Assembly (NCBI GenBank): GCA_031415695.1
Contig: JANOSH010000020.1
Location: 186,001 to 250,000 of the forward strand
DNA from: JANOSH01 sp031415695
Lineage (GTDB): Bacteria > Actinomycetota > Acidimicrobiia > Acidimicrobiales > Ilumatobacteraceae
DNA: 64,000 nt
Direction of reading: 5' to 3'
Each line of letters starts with the position of its first letter. The stretch's first letter is position 1. The translations under genes were made by a program, and so were the position numbers. Under the pieces are notes generated by a model that ran no database searches, was not told where the DNA came from, and saw only the letters and a program-made list of their open reading frames with translations. Positions 57,099 to 64,000 of this stretch are shown here, in pieces.

Positions 57099-58991
57099 AT
57101 GGAGCGGGACGACAACATCTCGAATCTTTCAACCACGCCGACATTCATGGATGTCGTCGATCAACGTATGAGCCGTCGAGCCTTGATGTTCGCCGGCGCG
57201 GGCGTCGCGGCGACTGCATTTCTCGGCGGGTTCGGCGCACGACCTGCAGTCGCCGACCACGGTATCGACCGCGGGAAGCGCCGGCCGATCGGCTTCGCCG
57301 GAGTCGCGGCCCCGACGCTGCCGCTGTTCGACGGCGTCACGGTGCCCAACGGCTACGTCGTCGACATTCTGGTGCGCCACGGCGACCCGATCCTCGGCAC
57401 ATTCCCGGCGTACGCGGCCGACGCATCGAACACGTCGTTCGACCAAGAGCAGCAGTTCGGCTCCCACTGCGACGGCATGGTGTTTTTTCCGCTGTCGCAC
57501 AATCGGGGCATTCTCTGCGTCAACAACGAGTACGCCGACGATGGCCTGCTCCACATCGGGGGCACCGTGCCGTGGACGGCAGAAAAGGTTCGCAAGTCCC
57601 AGGCGGCTCACGGCGTCTCGATCGTAACGATCGAGAAGCAAGGAGCCACTTGGGTGGTGGTGCCATCGAAGCACAACCGTCGCGTGTCGACACTCACGCC
57701 ATCGGTGATCGCTGGGCCAGCCGCAGGTCACGCTCTCGTGCGGACGGCGGCCGACCCAACCGGGCGTTCCGTCATCGGCATCCTGAACCAATGTGCCAGC
57801 GGCCCATCGCCATGGGGCACCTACCTCACGTCCGAGGAAAATTTCGACGGCTACTTCGGCGGCGCAACGACACCCACGCCCGATCAAGCTCGCTACTCGA
57901 TCAACGCCGCAGGCTTCGGCTACCGCTGGTTCGAGCACGACACTCGCTTCAACGCCGCGCTCAACCCGAACGAGCCGCATCGCTTCGGCTGGATCACCGA
58001 AATCGACCCGGCGCAACCGGATCAGCCCCCGATCAAGCGCACCGCGCTCGGCCGTATCAAGCACGAGGGCGCAACGGCGCTGACCGCCAAGAACGGAAAG
58101 GTCGTCGTCTATTCCGGTGACGATCAGGTCTTCGAGTACATCTACAAGTACGTCTCGGCCGACAAGTGGCGCACCATGCGCGGACGAGGCGAGAGCCCGC
58201 TCGACCGAGGCACCCTCTACGTCGCCCGATTCAACGCCGATGGCAGCGGCGAGTGGCTTCCCCTCGTGCACGGTGTCGGACCGCTTACTGCGGCAAATGG
58301 GTTTGCCGACCAGGCCACCGTCCTCGTGCGCACCCGCCAGGCCGCCGACGCGGTAGGAGCGACCAAGATGGATCGCCCCGAGTGGATCACCCATGACGAG
58401 TTGAGCGGCGACGTCTATGTGACGTGTAGCAACAACTCGGGCCGGGTAACGGTCGACGCCGCCAACCCGCGCCCCGCCAACCAATACGGCCACATCGTGC
58501 GTTGGAGCGAACGAGGAGACCACAGCGGAACGGCGTTCGACTGGGAAATCTTCATCCAGGCCGGCGACCCGACCCTCGGTATACCTGCCTACAACGGGAC
58601 GGTCATCGGCGACTCGTTCGGCTCCCCCGATGGCATCTGGACCGACCCGCTCGGACGACTTTGGATCCAGACCGATGCGTCAACCGGCCAGCAAGTGCGC
58701 CCGCAATACGCCAAACTGAGGGCCAACACGATGCTGGTCGCCGACACCGACACGCGCGAGACCCGTCGGTTCCTGATCGGGCCACCGAACTGCGAGATCA
58801 CCGGCATGGCTATGTCGCCCGACCACCGGGCGATGTTCGTCGGCATCCAGCACCCCGGCGAATCACCGACCTTTGTCAACAACCCGGCCAACCCGACCGC
58901 GTTCAGTTCATGGCCGGACGGACCGGGCAACCGCCCGCGTTCGTCAGTGATCATCGTCCGGCGCTCCGACGGTGGCATCATCGGCGACTAA
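57099..58991 (+). CDS. PhoX-family (DUF839) Tat-exported phosphatase
   Basis: A 630-residue protein, ATG 57099 with AGGAGG 6 nt upstream. A twin-arginine signal lies at ~25-52 (MSRRALMFAGAGVAATAFLG). The mature protein has beta-propeller features of PhoX: GSHCDGMVFFPL, GILCVNNEYADDGLLHIG, YLTSEENFDGYFGG, KHEGATALTA, DDQVFEYIYKYVS and GSPDGIWTDPLGRLWIQTDA. The Glu, Asp and Asn/Arg positions hold the iron-calcium cofactor of this alkaline phosphatase family. No pho box is visible in the 200 bp upstream. Active in the cell envelope, probably in phosphate acquisition; its neighbours are unrelated. Confidence 0.88.
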   Translation: MERDDNISNLSTTPTFMDVVDQRMSRRALMFAGAGVAATAFLGGFGARPAVADHGIDRGKRRPIGFAGVAAPTLPLFDGVTVPNGYVVDILVRHGDPILGTFPAYAADASNTSFDQEQQFGSHCDGMVFFPLSHNRGILCVNNEYADDGLLHIGGTVPWTAEKVRKSQAAHGVSIVTIEKQGATWVVVPSKHNRRVSTLTPSVIAGPAAGHALVRTAADPTGRSVIGILNQCASGPSPWGTYLTSEENFDGYFGGATTPTPDQARYSINAAGFGYRWFEHDTRFNAALNPNEPHRFGWITEIDPAQPDQPPIKRTALGRIKHEGATALTAKNGKVVVYSGDDQVFEYIYKYVSADKWRTMRGRGESPLDRGTLYVARFNADGSGEWLPLVHGVGPLTAANGFADQATVLVRTRQAADAVGATKMDRPEWITHDELSGDVYVTCSNNSGRVTVDAANPRPANQYGHIVRWSERGDHSGTAFDWEIFIQAGDPTLGIPAYNGTVIGDSFGSPDGIWTDPLGRLWIQTDASTGQQVRPQYAKLRANTMLVADTDTRETRRFLIGPPNCEITGMAMSPDHRAMFVGIQHPGESPTFVNNPANPTAFSSWPDGPGNRPRSSVIIVRRSDGGIIGD

Positions 58992-58992
58992 A

Positions 58993-59037
58993 GCCACCCA
59001 TTCCGCCATTGGCGGGTCGGTGGCGTCCAACGCCACC
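58993..59037 (+). terminator. Overlapping hairpins after phoX-like gene
   Basis: Two alternative hairpins follow the stop. GCCACC (58993) can pair with GGTGGC (59019-59024), enclosing CCGCC-ATT-GGCGG. GGTGGCG (59019) can instead pair with CGCCACC (59031-59037) over a 5-nt loop. No U-tract. Mutually exclusive folding is possible; a simple terminator is the likeliest role. Confidence 0.5.
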
Positions 59038-59125
59038 GACCCGATGGCGCACGACTAGATGATGGCCCCAGCGGGCTCGCAGGCGGAGGTTCGGCGTCTG
59101 CGGCGGGATAATGTCGAGGCCGCAA

Positions 59126-59260
59126 CTACCGGTCGGCCGCGCTGAGCGACGGGTAGTACTGCGCCACGTCCATGACCAGGAGGTGTGCTCGTGGGTTGGA
59201 TTCCAGTTTGTCGAGAATGCGCTGCTGGCGCGCCTTCCACGCCGATCGGGCGTCACCCAT
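59126..59260 (-). pseudogene. Fragment of a defence-type reverse transcriptase
   Basis: The frame gives RNGVWHMGDARSAWKARQQR, ILDKLESNPRAHLLVMDVAQ and YYPSLSAADR before a stop. In Drt/Abi-type RTs an arginine- and tryptophan-rich lead is followed by the first palm strand with D-x-x-x-Y-Y-P-S, the RT1-2 catalytic Asp region. Only about 45 residues remain of a ~500-residue protein; the YxDD motif is gone. It is a clear remnant rather than a small gene. Confidence 0.6.
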
Positions 59261-59339
59261 GTGCCAGACACCGTTTCGGTCGCAGGTCGTTCGCATCGAC
59301 AGGACGGTCTCCGGGAGTCGCCGCGCAGTTGCGGCGGCG

Positions 59340-59589
59340 CAGGGGCTCACGATGTGCCGGTATGCACGGCGACTCTGCGGAACGCCCGATCGGACGCGAT
59401 CAGATCTGGATCGCAGAGAAGGCAGACGACGGCGCGTCACGTATCTACAGCCTCGTCGAGTTCAGTCCACGCCAGGACGAAGCCCTCAGCCGCCGATATC
59501 TCCAAGGTCGCTACGGCGGGCTACCCGTCATCGACCCCTCAGGTTTCGAACGGGCGGCCGAACCTGTTCGTGAACTCGCGTCGGCGTGA
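59340..59589 (+). pseudogene. C-terminal remnant of an AAA (AbiLi/OLD-like) ATPase
   Basis: Residues IGRDQIWIAEKADDGASRIY, SLVEFSPRQDEALSRRYLQG and RYGGLPVI are the conserved C-terminus of AAA_15-type ATPases paired with RloB. A preceding piece in another frame (AHDVPVCTATL) matches the usual H-D segment before it, so a frameshift lies between. The ATP-binding part is missing. The TGA at the end overlaps the RloB start as GTGA. Confidence 0.6.
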
Positions 59590-59927
59590 GAAGGCGTCAC
59601 GCCCCGCCGCCGAAGCGGTCGTCGCTCAGCCAGCCACAGCGGCGACTCGTTCGGATGCTGACCGAAGCCGCCGCACCGAAGTCGAGTACCTCGCGAAGTG
59701 GGTTTCACCGAGCACCGATGTCGCTCGTCGAACGCGCCGTAGCCCTGGTCGAGCAACGACGAAACGCTATTCGCCGTGGCCGCGGCGACGCTCCCTTCGA
59801 TGAGATCTGGTGCGTCTTTGACCGAGACGAGCACCCCTACGTCAGTGACGCCATCGCGCTTGCCAAGCATCACCAGATTGGTGTCGCGTTCACCAACCCG
59901 TGTGGTCGCGCGTCGAAAGATTGTTGA
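59586..59927 (+). pseudogene. RloB-family protein (AbiLii-like), frameshifted and 3' truncated
   Basis: From GTG 59586, pieces in two frames match RloB: TEVEYLAKWV, then APMSLVERAVALVEQ, FDEIWCVFDRDEHPYVSDAI and HHQIGVAFTNPC. RloB proteins carry this D-x-D-E-H TOPRIM-like core and accompany an AAA ATPase in abortive infection. A frameshift with a small deletion lies near 59700, and the sequence stops at NPC and is followed at once by a tyrosine-recombinase fragment. Loss of the C-terminal half makes it inactive. The adjacent pair is a remnant AbiL-type system. Confidence 0.65.
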
Positions 59928-60539
59928 CTTGCGTCGGCTCCCCGGTCCCGAGACGATGGCGCGCGCGATCGATGCCATTGTTAACGATCAGCCGGGCAGC
60001 CGCGTCTATCGAGTGATGACGGCGGTTGCCTACCTATGCAGGACTTCGACCGTCTGAAGTCGCGATGCTTCGCGTGAAGTCAGTCGAACTGCCCGCCGAC
60101 GGGTGGGGACGTGTCCATGTCACCGAGGCCGACATATGGCATGACCAGCCGGGCGAGCCGAAGACTGGGCCGCGCACCGTTCCGATCCCACCTGTACTTG
60201 TCGGGATGCTCCGCACCTGGATCGTTGAGCAAGCCCTCATTGCAGATGACCAGTTGTTGTTCCGAACTACGAGGCACCATGCCGGCGCAGTCGAGCTGGG
60301 GACGAGCGTGGCGACGAGCTCTCCGGTCGATCGGGCAACCACCGCCCCGGGTTTACGACTGCCGACACGCAGCGGCCACCACTTGGTTGCGCAGCGGGCT
60401 TCCCCTCGGTGAGACTGCGCGCCGCCTGGGGCACAGCGTCGACACGCTCGTGACCAACTATGTCGGTGCCTTGCCGGACGAGGAAGACGTCGACAACCTC
60501 AAAATCGAGCGGTTTCGCGATGGTTCGAGCGACCGATGA
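59925..60539 (+). pseudogene. Degraded tyrosine recombinase C-terminal domain
   Basis: Three frames in succession give VDLRRLPGPETMARAIDAIV, then YAGLRPSEVAMLRVKS and EPKTGPRTVPIPPVLVGM, then RVYDCRHAAATTWLRSGLPL and LGHSVDTLVTNYVGALPDEE. Every block is matched by the intact integrase at 62790, though diverged at many positions. One extra base near 60030 and one lost base near 60280 break it, and the N-terminal half is missing. It is an older copy of the same integrase type, a scar of an earlier element. The active-site Arg, RH and Tyr blocks are present but split. Confidence 0.8.
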
Positions 60540-60612
60540 CGCGCCCGTTGAGTCCAATCAGCGCCTTCGCAAAGGAGTTGCACGGTTCACGATCTGCACC
60601 GTTCATCGGGGG

Positions 60613-61236
60613 TCAGCGGCGCGACTGATCGGCTGGCGTGGCCTGAGTGTTTACCGTCCGAAAGGTCACCGACACGCGCCGCTGTCGAATGATCCCGAAT
60701 CGGGGATCACGCCTTCGCTTCGCTATTGCGTGCGTCCAGTTCGGTCGTGCCTCGCCGGTCAACTCGATGAGTGCCCGACGAGAGAACCTAACGCTCCAGT
60801 CGGCACCCGAGCTGAGTTCGACGAAGTCCATCTGGACGTCGCTGGCGAGCCCAACCATCGCAATGGTCGGGCCAAAGCATGGCTCGCAGTCGACGTGCGG
60901 AGCGATGCCTTGACCGGGGAGGTACTCGTTGACGATCGCTTGGTTCGCGACGGAGCCGCACTGCTGCGCCACGCGCTCCGCAAGTAGAGGGGCCAGAAAC
61001 TCGGCGAGCGGGCCGAGGTACTGGTCGGCGCGAACGCTTCGGCTCTTGTAGTCGTAACGCCACCCGAAGTGCTGGACCCGCCGGGTGAGGTCAGCGCTCC
61101 AAGCGTGGACGTCGATCGCCTGTATGAAGAGGCGTTCTGTCTCGAAATCGATGAGATCGGGCACGACTTGGACTCCGTTGGGGGAACCGTCGAGCGTGTG
61201 GGAAGGTTCGCCAAAGTTCAGTTGTTGCGCTGACAT
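60613..61236 (-). CDS. AlkB-like 2-oxoglutarate/Fe(II) dioxygenase
   Basis: A 207-residue protein from ATG 61236. The iron-binding motif is H-x-D in IAPHVDCEPCFGPTIAMVGL, with a later His in GEARPNWTHAIAKRR. Substrate or 2OG arginines are in RQRRVSVTFRTV, the R-x5-R pattern of AlkB homologues. N-terminal sequence VVPDLIDFETERLFIQAIDV and FGWRYDYKSRSV are typical. The family oxidises methyl groups from DNA or RNA, or from proteins. The HVDCEPCFGP loop is typical of bacterial AlkB paralogues on mobile islands. Divergent from the excisionase-like gene over 65 bp. Confidence 0.85.
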   Translation of the reverse strand: MSAQQLNFGEPSHTLDGSPNGVQVVPDLIDFETERLFIQAIDVHAWSADLTRRVQHFGWRYDYKSRSVRADQYLGPLAEFLAPLLAERVAQQCGSVANQAIVNEYLPGQGIAPHVDCEPCFGPTIAMVGLASDVQMDFVELSSGADWSVRFSRRALIELTGEARPNWTHAIAKRRRDPRFGIIRQRRVSVTFRTVNTQATPADQSRR

Positions 61237-61272
61237 GTCGAAACCTCCTCCTGTGCGACCTCTCTACAGCAT

Positions 61273-61304
61273 GGCGGGATCCCGCCCGATACAATCGTGG
61301 TGTG
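61273..61304 (+). promoter_or_regulatory. Palindrome plus -10 box giving a leaderless excisionase start
   Basis: GGCGGGATCCCGCC (61273-61286) is a perfect 14-bp palindrome. TACAAT (61290-61295) follows after 3 bp, and GTG (61302) comes 6 nt after that, where transcription should start. The palindrome occupies the spacer between -35 and -10, so a dimeric repressor there would block transcription. The divergent AlkB-like gene begins 36 bp to the left. Confidence 0.6.
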
Positions 61305-61550
61305 TCCATGGCGCTGGAAGTTCCTACGATGCCGGTCGAAGACTGCGATGAATGGGTAGTACCGACGGTGGCGGTACCCGCCCCGCTGCTTGTTACCGTG
61401 AGACAGGCAAGCCAGATGCTCGGCCTGGGAAGAACCTCGGTCTGCCACCTCGTCCGAAGCGGCAAGCTCACGCCGGTCCGTATCGGCGGGGCCGTCCGTT
61501 TCAGCGTGGACCATCTTCGAGCGTTCGTCGACGCACACGCAACCGAGTGA
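61302..61550 (+). CDS. Excisionase-like MerR/AlpA-type helix-turn-helix protein
   Basis: An 82-residue protein with GTG 61302 as probable leaderless start (ATG 61308 also possible). The helix-turn-helix is VTVRQASQMLGLGRTSVCHL, VRSGKLTPVRIGGAVRFSVD, the family of small winged excision and activation factors (AlpA, Xis, HTH_17). The variant start MSMALEVP and a 30-residue lead are dispensable. In this hotspot, it probably directs an integrase or promoter of the element. The palindrome upstream may be its own site. It is the only plus-strand gene between the AlkB-like gene and the integrase. Confidence 0.75.
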   Translation: MSMALEVPTMPVEDCDEWVVPTVAVPAPLLVTVRQASQMLGLGRTSVCHLVRSGKLTPVRIGGAVRFSVDHLRAFVDAHATE

Positions 61551-61790
61551 GGCCGCGCATGGCGGATGCGCCCCACACGCGCAAATCCCGGCGGCTCCTC
61601 AGAACGGGGGAGAACGCCGGGACCACTTTCCTCGCCTACTGGCTTGGACGATCCCCACTATGCCTGACAGATCGGCCAAGGCCAATTGATGGCTGAACAA
61701 GACCGTGCCGATTTTCCTGGGGCCGCACGCACCCTGCGTTGGCGCATCAGAGCATCTCCCGCGCCGCCAAGCAGTGTCTACGTCGTTGGC
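61551..61790. other. Gap after the excisionase gene
   Basis: About 240 bp with no convincing gene; the frames are short and lack ribosome sites. The GC-rich block at 61600-61620 could form a hairpin. I see nothing else. Confidence 0.4.
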
Positions 61791-62048
61791 TCAGTATCCG
61801 CCCACGCGGGCGAGCAGCCGACGATATTGGTCGATGGTGCCCGGCAGCACCCGTAGGTGAACGACTGTTCCGACAGCCTTGTCGACCAGATCAACAACCT
61901 CGCACACGGCAGGCGTCAGAGGCGAACCAGCGACGACGACTTCGCCGGGGCGAATGATCGACGGATCCTCGGCCTCGTCAAGGAACGTCCATACCATGCC
62001 GGTCTCATCCTCACTGTTCAGATCTGCTGGGATGTCGATAGTTGTCAT
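61791..62048 (-). CDS. Small acidic protein of a three-gene actinobacterial module
   Basis: An 85-residue protein, start ATG 62048 with a strong GAGGAGG 5 nt upstream; the longer frame lacks a site. The sequence opens TTIDIPADLNSEDETGMVWT, FLDEAEDPSIIRPGEVVVAG and closes VVHLRVLPGTIDQYRRLLAR. I recall similar acidic D-L-N-x-E-D-E-T-G proteins in actinobacteria, usually next to the gene preceding this one (62068), but I cannot name a function. It could be an antitoxin or regulatory partner. The 19-nt gap with its own ribosome site makes it the last gene of a short operon. Confidence 0.65.
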   Translation of the reverse strand: MTTIDIPADLNSEDETGMVWTFLDEAEDPSIIRPGEVVVAGSPLTPAVCEVVDLVDKAVGTVVHLRVLPGTIDQYRRLLARVGGY

Positions 62049-62067
62049 GTCAGCCTCCTCTTCGTCC

Positions 62068-62472
62068 TCAAGCGTACGGGTTGTCGACAAGCTCGCCGAA
62101 CGCAGTAGCCAGGTCAGCCACGGCGTCGAGATCCGGAGTGATCACAGTGTAGTGGGGGGCGGCGAACGTCGGTAGCAAATTGAGCCCGCTACGAAGAACG
62201 ACTTCCACCGTCGTTCGGTAGATGGTCGGATAGCCGCGGAGCTTGCCTGAAAGGATTGTCCGCTCAGAGGTCCCCCCGATGTCGCCATATGCAACGAACA
62301 CGGAGACGCCGAACACAGGACCGCCGTCGAGGACGTACAGGCGGTTGAGACGCCGCGCGTGAGACCGAAGAAGCGAGGCGGTGTCAGGACCGCCCCGGAG
62401 GACAACCGATGCGTCAAGGGGCGGGCGCTCATCGCGTACGCGACGGCGGAGTTCCTCCCGATCATCAATCAT
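62068..62472 (-). CDS. Hypothetical protein, middle gene of the three-gene module
   Basis: A 134-residue protein from ATG 62472, which overlaps the preceding 30-codon gene (ATGA). GGAGG sits 9 nt upstream, inside that gene. The sequence is DDREELRRRVRDERPPLDAS, VVLRGGPDTASLLRSHARRL, YVLDGGPVFGVSVFVAYGD and LRSGLNLLPTFAAPHYTVIT. These blocks are conserved in many actinobacterial neighbours of the acidic gene (from memory). The helical and beta mix and basic N-terminus would suit an enzyme or nucleic-acid binder. No catalytic motif is clear. Toxin/antitoxin-like organisation is inference. Confidence 0.65.
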   Translation of the reverse strand: MIDDREELRRRVRDERPPLDASVVLRGGPDTASLLRSHARRLNRLYVLDGGPVFGVSVFVAYGDIGGTSERTILSGKLRGYPTIYRTTVEVVLRSGLNLLPTFAAPHYTVITPDLDAVADLATAFGELVDNPYA

Positions 62473-62561
62473 GACTGGCTTCCTCCACTTGCGTTGATCC
62501 AACAGTCTGCGGCTTCACTCGACAGCGAGGCGACTCGTGGCCGATTCAGTTTCTTGCTCAT
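62469..62561 (-). CDS. 30-residue leader protein of the module
   Basis: ATG 62561 follows GAGGAAG by 3 nt; the frame MSKKLNRPRVASLSSEAADC then WINASGGSQS ends in TGA overlapping the next start (ATGA). Its last codons contain the GGAGG ribosome site of the next gene, so translating it should open that site. It is short enough to be missed by gene finders. A basic head and a Cys-Trp motif are its only features. Confidence 0.55.
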   Translation of the reverse strand: MSKKLNRPRVASLSSEAADCWINASGGSQS

Positions 62562-62598
62562 ATCTTCCTCAACAATGCTGCAGCGGCCGCCGCTGCAT

Positions 62599-62653
62599 CG
62601 GCGCCCCCGGCATGATTCGAACATGCGACGCACGGTTTAGGAAACCGTTGCTC
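62599..62653 (-). other. 3' fragment of tRNA-Arg(CCT), probable attachment site
   Basis: On the minus strand the anticodon arm ACGGT-TTCCTAA-ACCGT (anticodon CCT, 62632-62648), the T arm GCATG-TTCGAAT-CATGC (62610-62626) and acceptor CGGGGGC (62603-62609) are intact. The 5' acceptor and most of the D arm are missing; identity ends near the GAGC at 62650. The terminal triplet is CCG, not CCA. A 3'-end fragment next to an integrase is the usual scar of integration at a tRNA. The missing half points right, so the element lies towards the integrase. Confidence 0.75.
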
Positions 62654-62789
62654 AGTACGTGTGTTCGACCTGGTCAGAGGCTATGAAGCGGTGGCCAACC
62701 CGGCAACCTAATCATCTCCTCCCCCGCTCCTCCCCCGATTCGTAACGAATCACCCCACACAGGGGTGGGAGAAGTAGCGGAGGATTCCG

Positions 62790-64000
62790 ATGACCAGACC
62801 AGTGCACGACCTACGAGTTCACGGTGCCCAAGATCGCCGAACCGACTCCCGAGTGAAGCGCCCATGGATCGCCCGATGGACAATCGACGGCCTGCGCAAG
62901 AGCAAGTCGTTCCGAACCAAGGCCGAGGCTGACCGCTACCTATCCCTGCTTCTGCAAGCCGCACGCGACGACGAGCGCTTCGATCTGACGACCGGCGAAC
63001 CCGAGTCCTGGAGTGCAGCACCGATCGCCATCTCTGAGCCAGCGTTCGACGAGCCAGCCGTCCCGCTGACGGTGTACGAGTGGGCGCGCCGATGGCTCAG
63101 CGAGCAATGGACGGAGTGGCAGCCGCGCACTCGCAGGTCGGCCGTCGAGAGCCTGACGAAGTTGGTGATGCTTGCCGTTGACGCCCCGAAGCTGCCGAAG
63201 AAAGCGGACGAACAACTTCGCCACTACCTGACGGCTGCGCTACCGCCGCACGCCGAGGTGACTGATACCCGCTGGGATGCGTGGCTCGACAAACACTCGT
63301 TGGAGCTGCCGGCGCTTGACCGTGAGACGGTCGGGCGGATTGATCGTGGACTCGGTCTGCGACTCGACGGCAAGCCGCTCGCGGCGACGACGGCGAACCG
63401 CACGCGCATCGTGGCGCGTGCATGTGTGATGGCCGCCGTGCATGACGGGCTGCTCGCCGGCGGCCCGTGGCCACCGCGGTCGAGGACGCGGGCTCGGCGC
63501 AAGGTTGCTCGACTTCGTCGGTCCATCGACCTGCGGCGGCTACCTGATCCGGCGACGATGGCGCGCGCGATCGAGGCGCTCACGACCCATCAGCCGGGCA
63601 GCGCGAACTACCGCGTCATGACCGCCGTCGCGTACTACGCCGGCCTTCGTCCGTCCGAGGTCGTGATGCTGAGAGTCGGATCACTCGATCTGCCACGCGA
63701 CGGCTGGGGACGGCTGCACGTTACCGAGGCCGACATCTCGTTCGATGAGCCCGGCGAGCCGAAGACCGGGCCACGGGTCGTGCCGATCCCACCGGTGCTC
63801 GTCGACATCCTGAGCGCGTGGATCGATGAACGGCAGCTCGTCACCGACGACCAACTCCTCTTTCGGACACCGTCGGGATCGCGGCCGAACCAGTCGAACT
63901 GGGTTCGGGCATGGCATCGTGCGCTGGCGTCGATCGGCCATCCGCCGCTGCGGGTCTACGACTGCCGGCATGCCGCAGCGACCACCTGGCTCCGCAGCGG
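62790..64000 (+). CDS. Tyrosine recombinase (phage-type integrase), continues past the window
   Basis: Starts at ATG 62790 after GCGGAGGA; 403 codons with no stop up to the edge. Residues ~25-60 look like an arm-binding domain (RWTIDGLRKSKSFRTKAEAD). Residues ~90-160 form the core-binding (SAM-like) domain beginning LTVYEWARRWLSEQWTEW. The catalytic domain begins near 230: the first Arg in YYAGLRPSEVVML, the second block RVYDCRHAAATTWLRS with Tyr where the canonical first His usually is. The Tyr nucleophile lies beyond the window. It sits 137 bp from the tRNA fragment, reading away from it, and is homologous to the degraded copy at 59925. Confidence 0.88.
   Translation, partial: MTRPVHDLRVHGAQDRRTDSRVKRPWIARWTIDGLRKSKSFRTKAEADRYLSLLLQAARDDERFDLTTGEPESWSAAPIAISEPAFDEPAVPLTVYEWARRWLSEQWTEWQPRTRRSAVESLTKLVMLAVDAPKLPKKADEQLRHYLTAALPPHAEVTDTRWDAWLDKHSLELPALDRETVGRIDRGLGLRLDGKPLAATTANRTRIVARACVMAAVHDGLLAGGPWPPRSRTRARRKVARLRRSIDLRRLPDPATMARAIEALTTHQPGSANYRVMTAVAYYAGLRPSEVVMLRVGSLDLPRDGWGRLHVTEADISFDEPGEPKTGPRVVPIPPVLVDILSAWIDERQLVTDDQLLFRTPSGSRPNQSNWVRAWHRALASIGHPPLRVYDCRHAAATTWLRS

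Noticed and set aside
59041..59125. Retron ncRNA next to the reverse-transcriptase fragment
   Set aside because: The RT is only a ~45-residue scrap of the defence (Drt-like) type, and the adjoining hairpins are better explained as the phoX-side terminator.
1..64000. CRISPR array or rRNA operon
   Set aside because: No regularly spaced direct repeats of 25-40 bp and no rRNA-like sequence were seen. The 25-bp and 33-bp repeats occur only twice each and far apart.

Overview
This is a high-GC actinobacterial chromosome segment. Mycothiol-type fold genes (TIGR03086), HxlR/TetR/ArsR regulators, GTG starts, 4-nt start/stop overlaps and leaderless-looking promoters suggest an actinomycete, possibly an Acidimicrobiia-type soil or water lineage; the class is inference. 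Gene density is high. Large genes are intact (one is 8.9 kb), while frameshifts and stops cluster in accessory genes, so most broken genes look genuinely decayed rather than sequencing artefacts.

Layout. 1-2.5 kb: the 3' part of an FMN/NAD oxidoreductase, then a minus-strand peroxiredoxin-like gene with an in-frame TGA exactly at the first Cys of its CxxC motif and a stem-loop just downstream, a strong selenoprotein candidate. 2.5-14.2 kb: a collapsed YcaQ-like gene, a 2980-residue secreted SpvB/FG-GAP/RHS protein with a proline-rich tail, an HxlR regulator, a cupin and a DinB/maleylpyruvate-isomerase-fold protein, bracketed by two copies of one 25-bp sequence. 14.2-19.1 kb: a frameshifted Tat-type surface protein, a PhoD-like phosphatase and an acyl-CoA dehydrogenase-like protein. 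19.2-27.3 kb: a Fic AMPylase-type gene behind a repeated-site operator, then a complete but doubly frameshifted Wadjet (jetABCD) anti-plasmid operon.

27.4-35.8 kb: an RNA-ligase fragment, small membrane proteins, a methyltransferase, a transsulfuration pair (cystathionine beta-synthase and a gamma-family enzyme), a PEP-utiliser mobile-domain protein and an enoyl-CoA hydratase. 35.7-37.9 kb: a graveyard (DUF4091 glycosidase-like, carotenoid oxygenase). 38-43 kb: a five-gene polyamine operon, ABC transporter potABCD plus acetylpolyamine deacetylase. 43-46 kb: a MetE-like enzyme, two TetR regulators and a VOC protein; the second TetR gene has a 33-bp operator that recurs exactly in front of the broken carotenoid oxygenase 7 kb away.

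46-52.4 kb: metal resistance. An arsRC fusion, GAPDH and ArsJ operon acts on arsenate by making and exporting an arseno-glycerate; a divergent P1B-type ATPase, ArsR/SmtB regulator and ICMT-like methyltransferase follow an SmtB-like operator. 52.4-64 kb: an integration hotspot with SSB-like, DUF5990, HNH, PhoX, AlkB-like and excisionase-like genes. It also holds fragments of a Phd antitoxin, an AbiEii-like toxin, a reverse transcriptase, an AbiL-type ATPase/RloB pair and a tyrosine recombinase. It ends with a translationally coupled three-gene module of unknown function, a 3' tRNA-Arg(CCT) fragment and an intact integrase running off the window.
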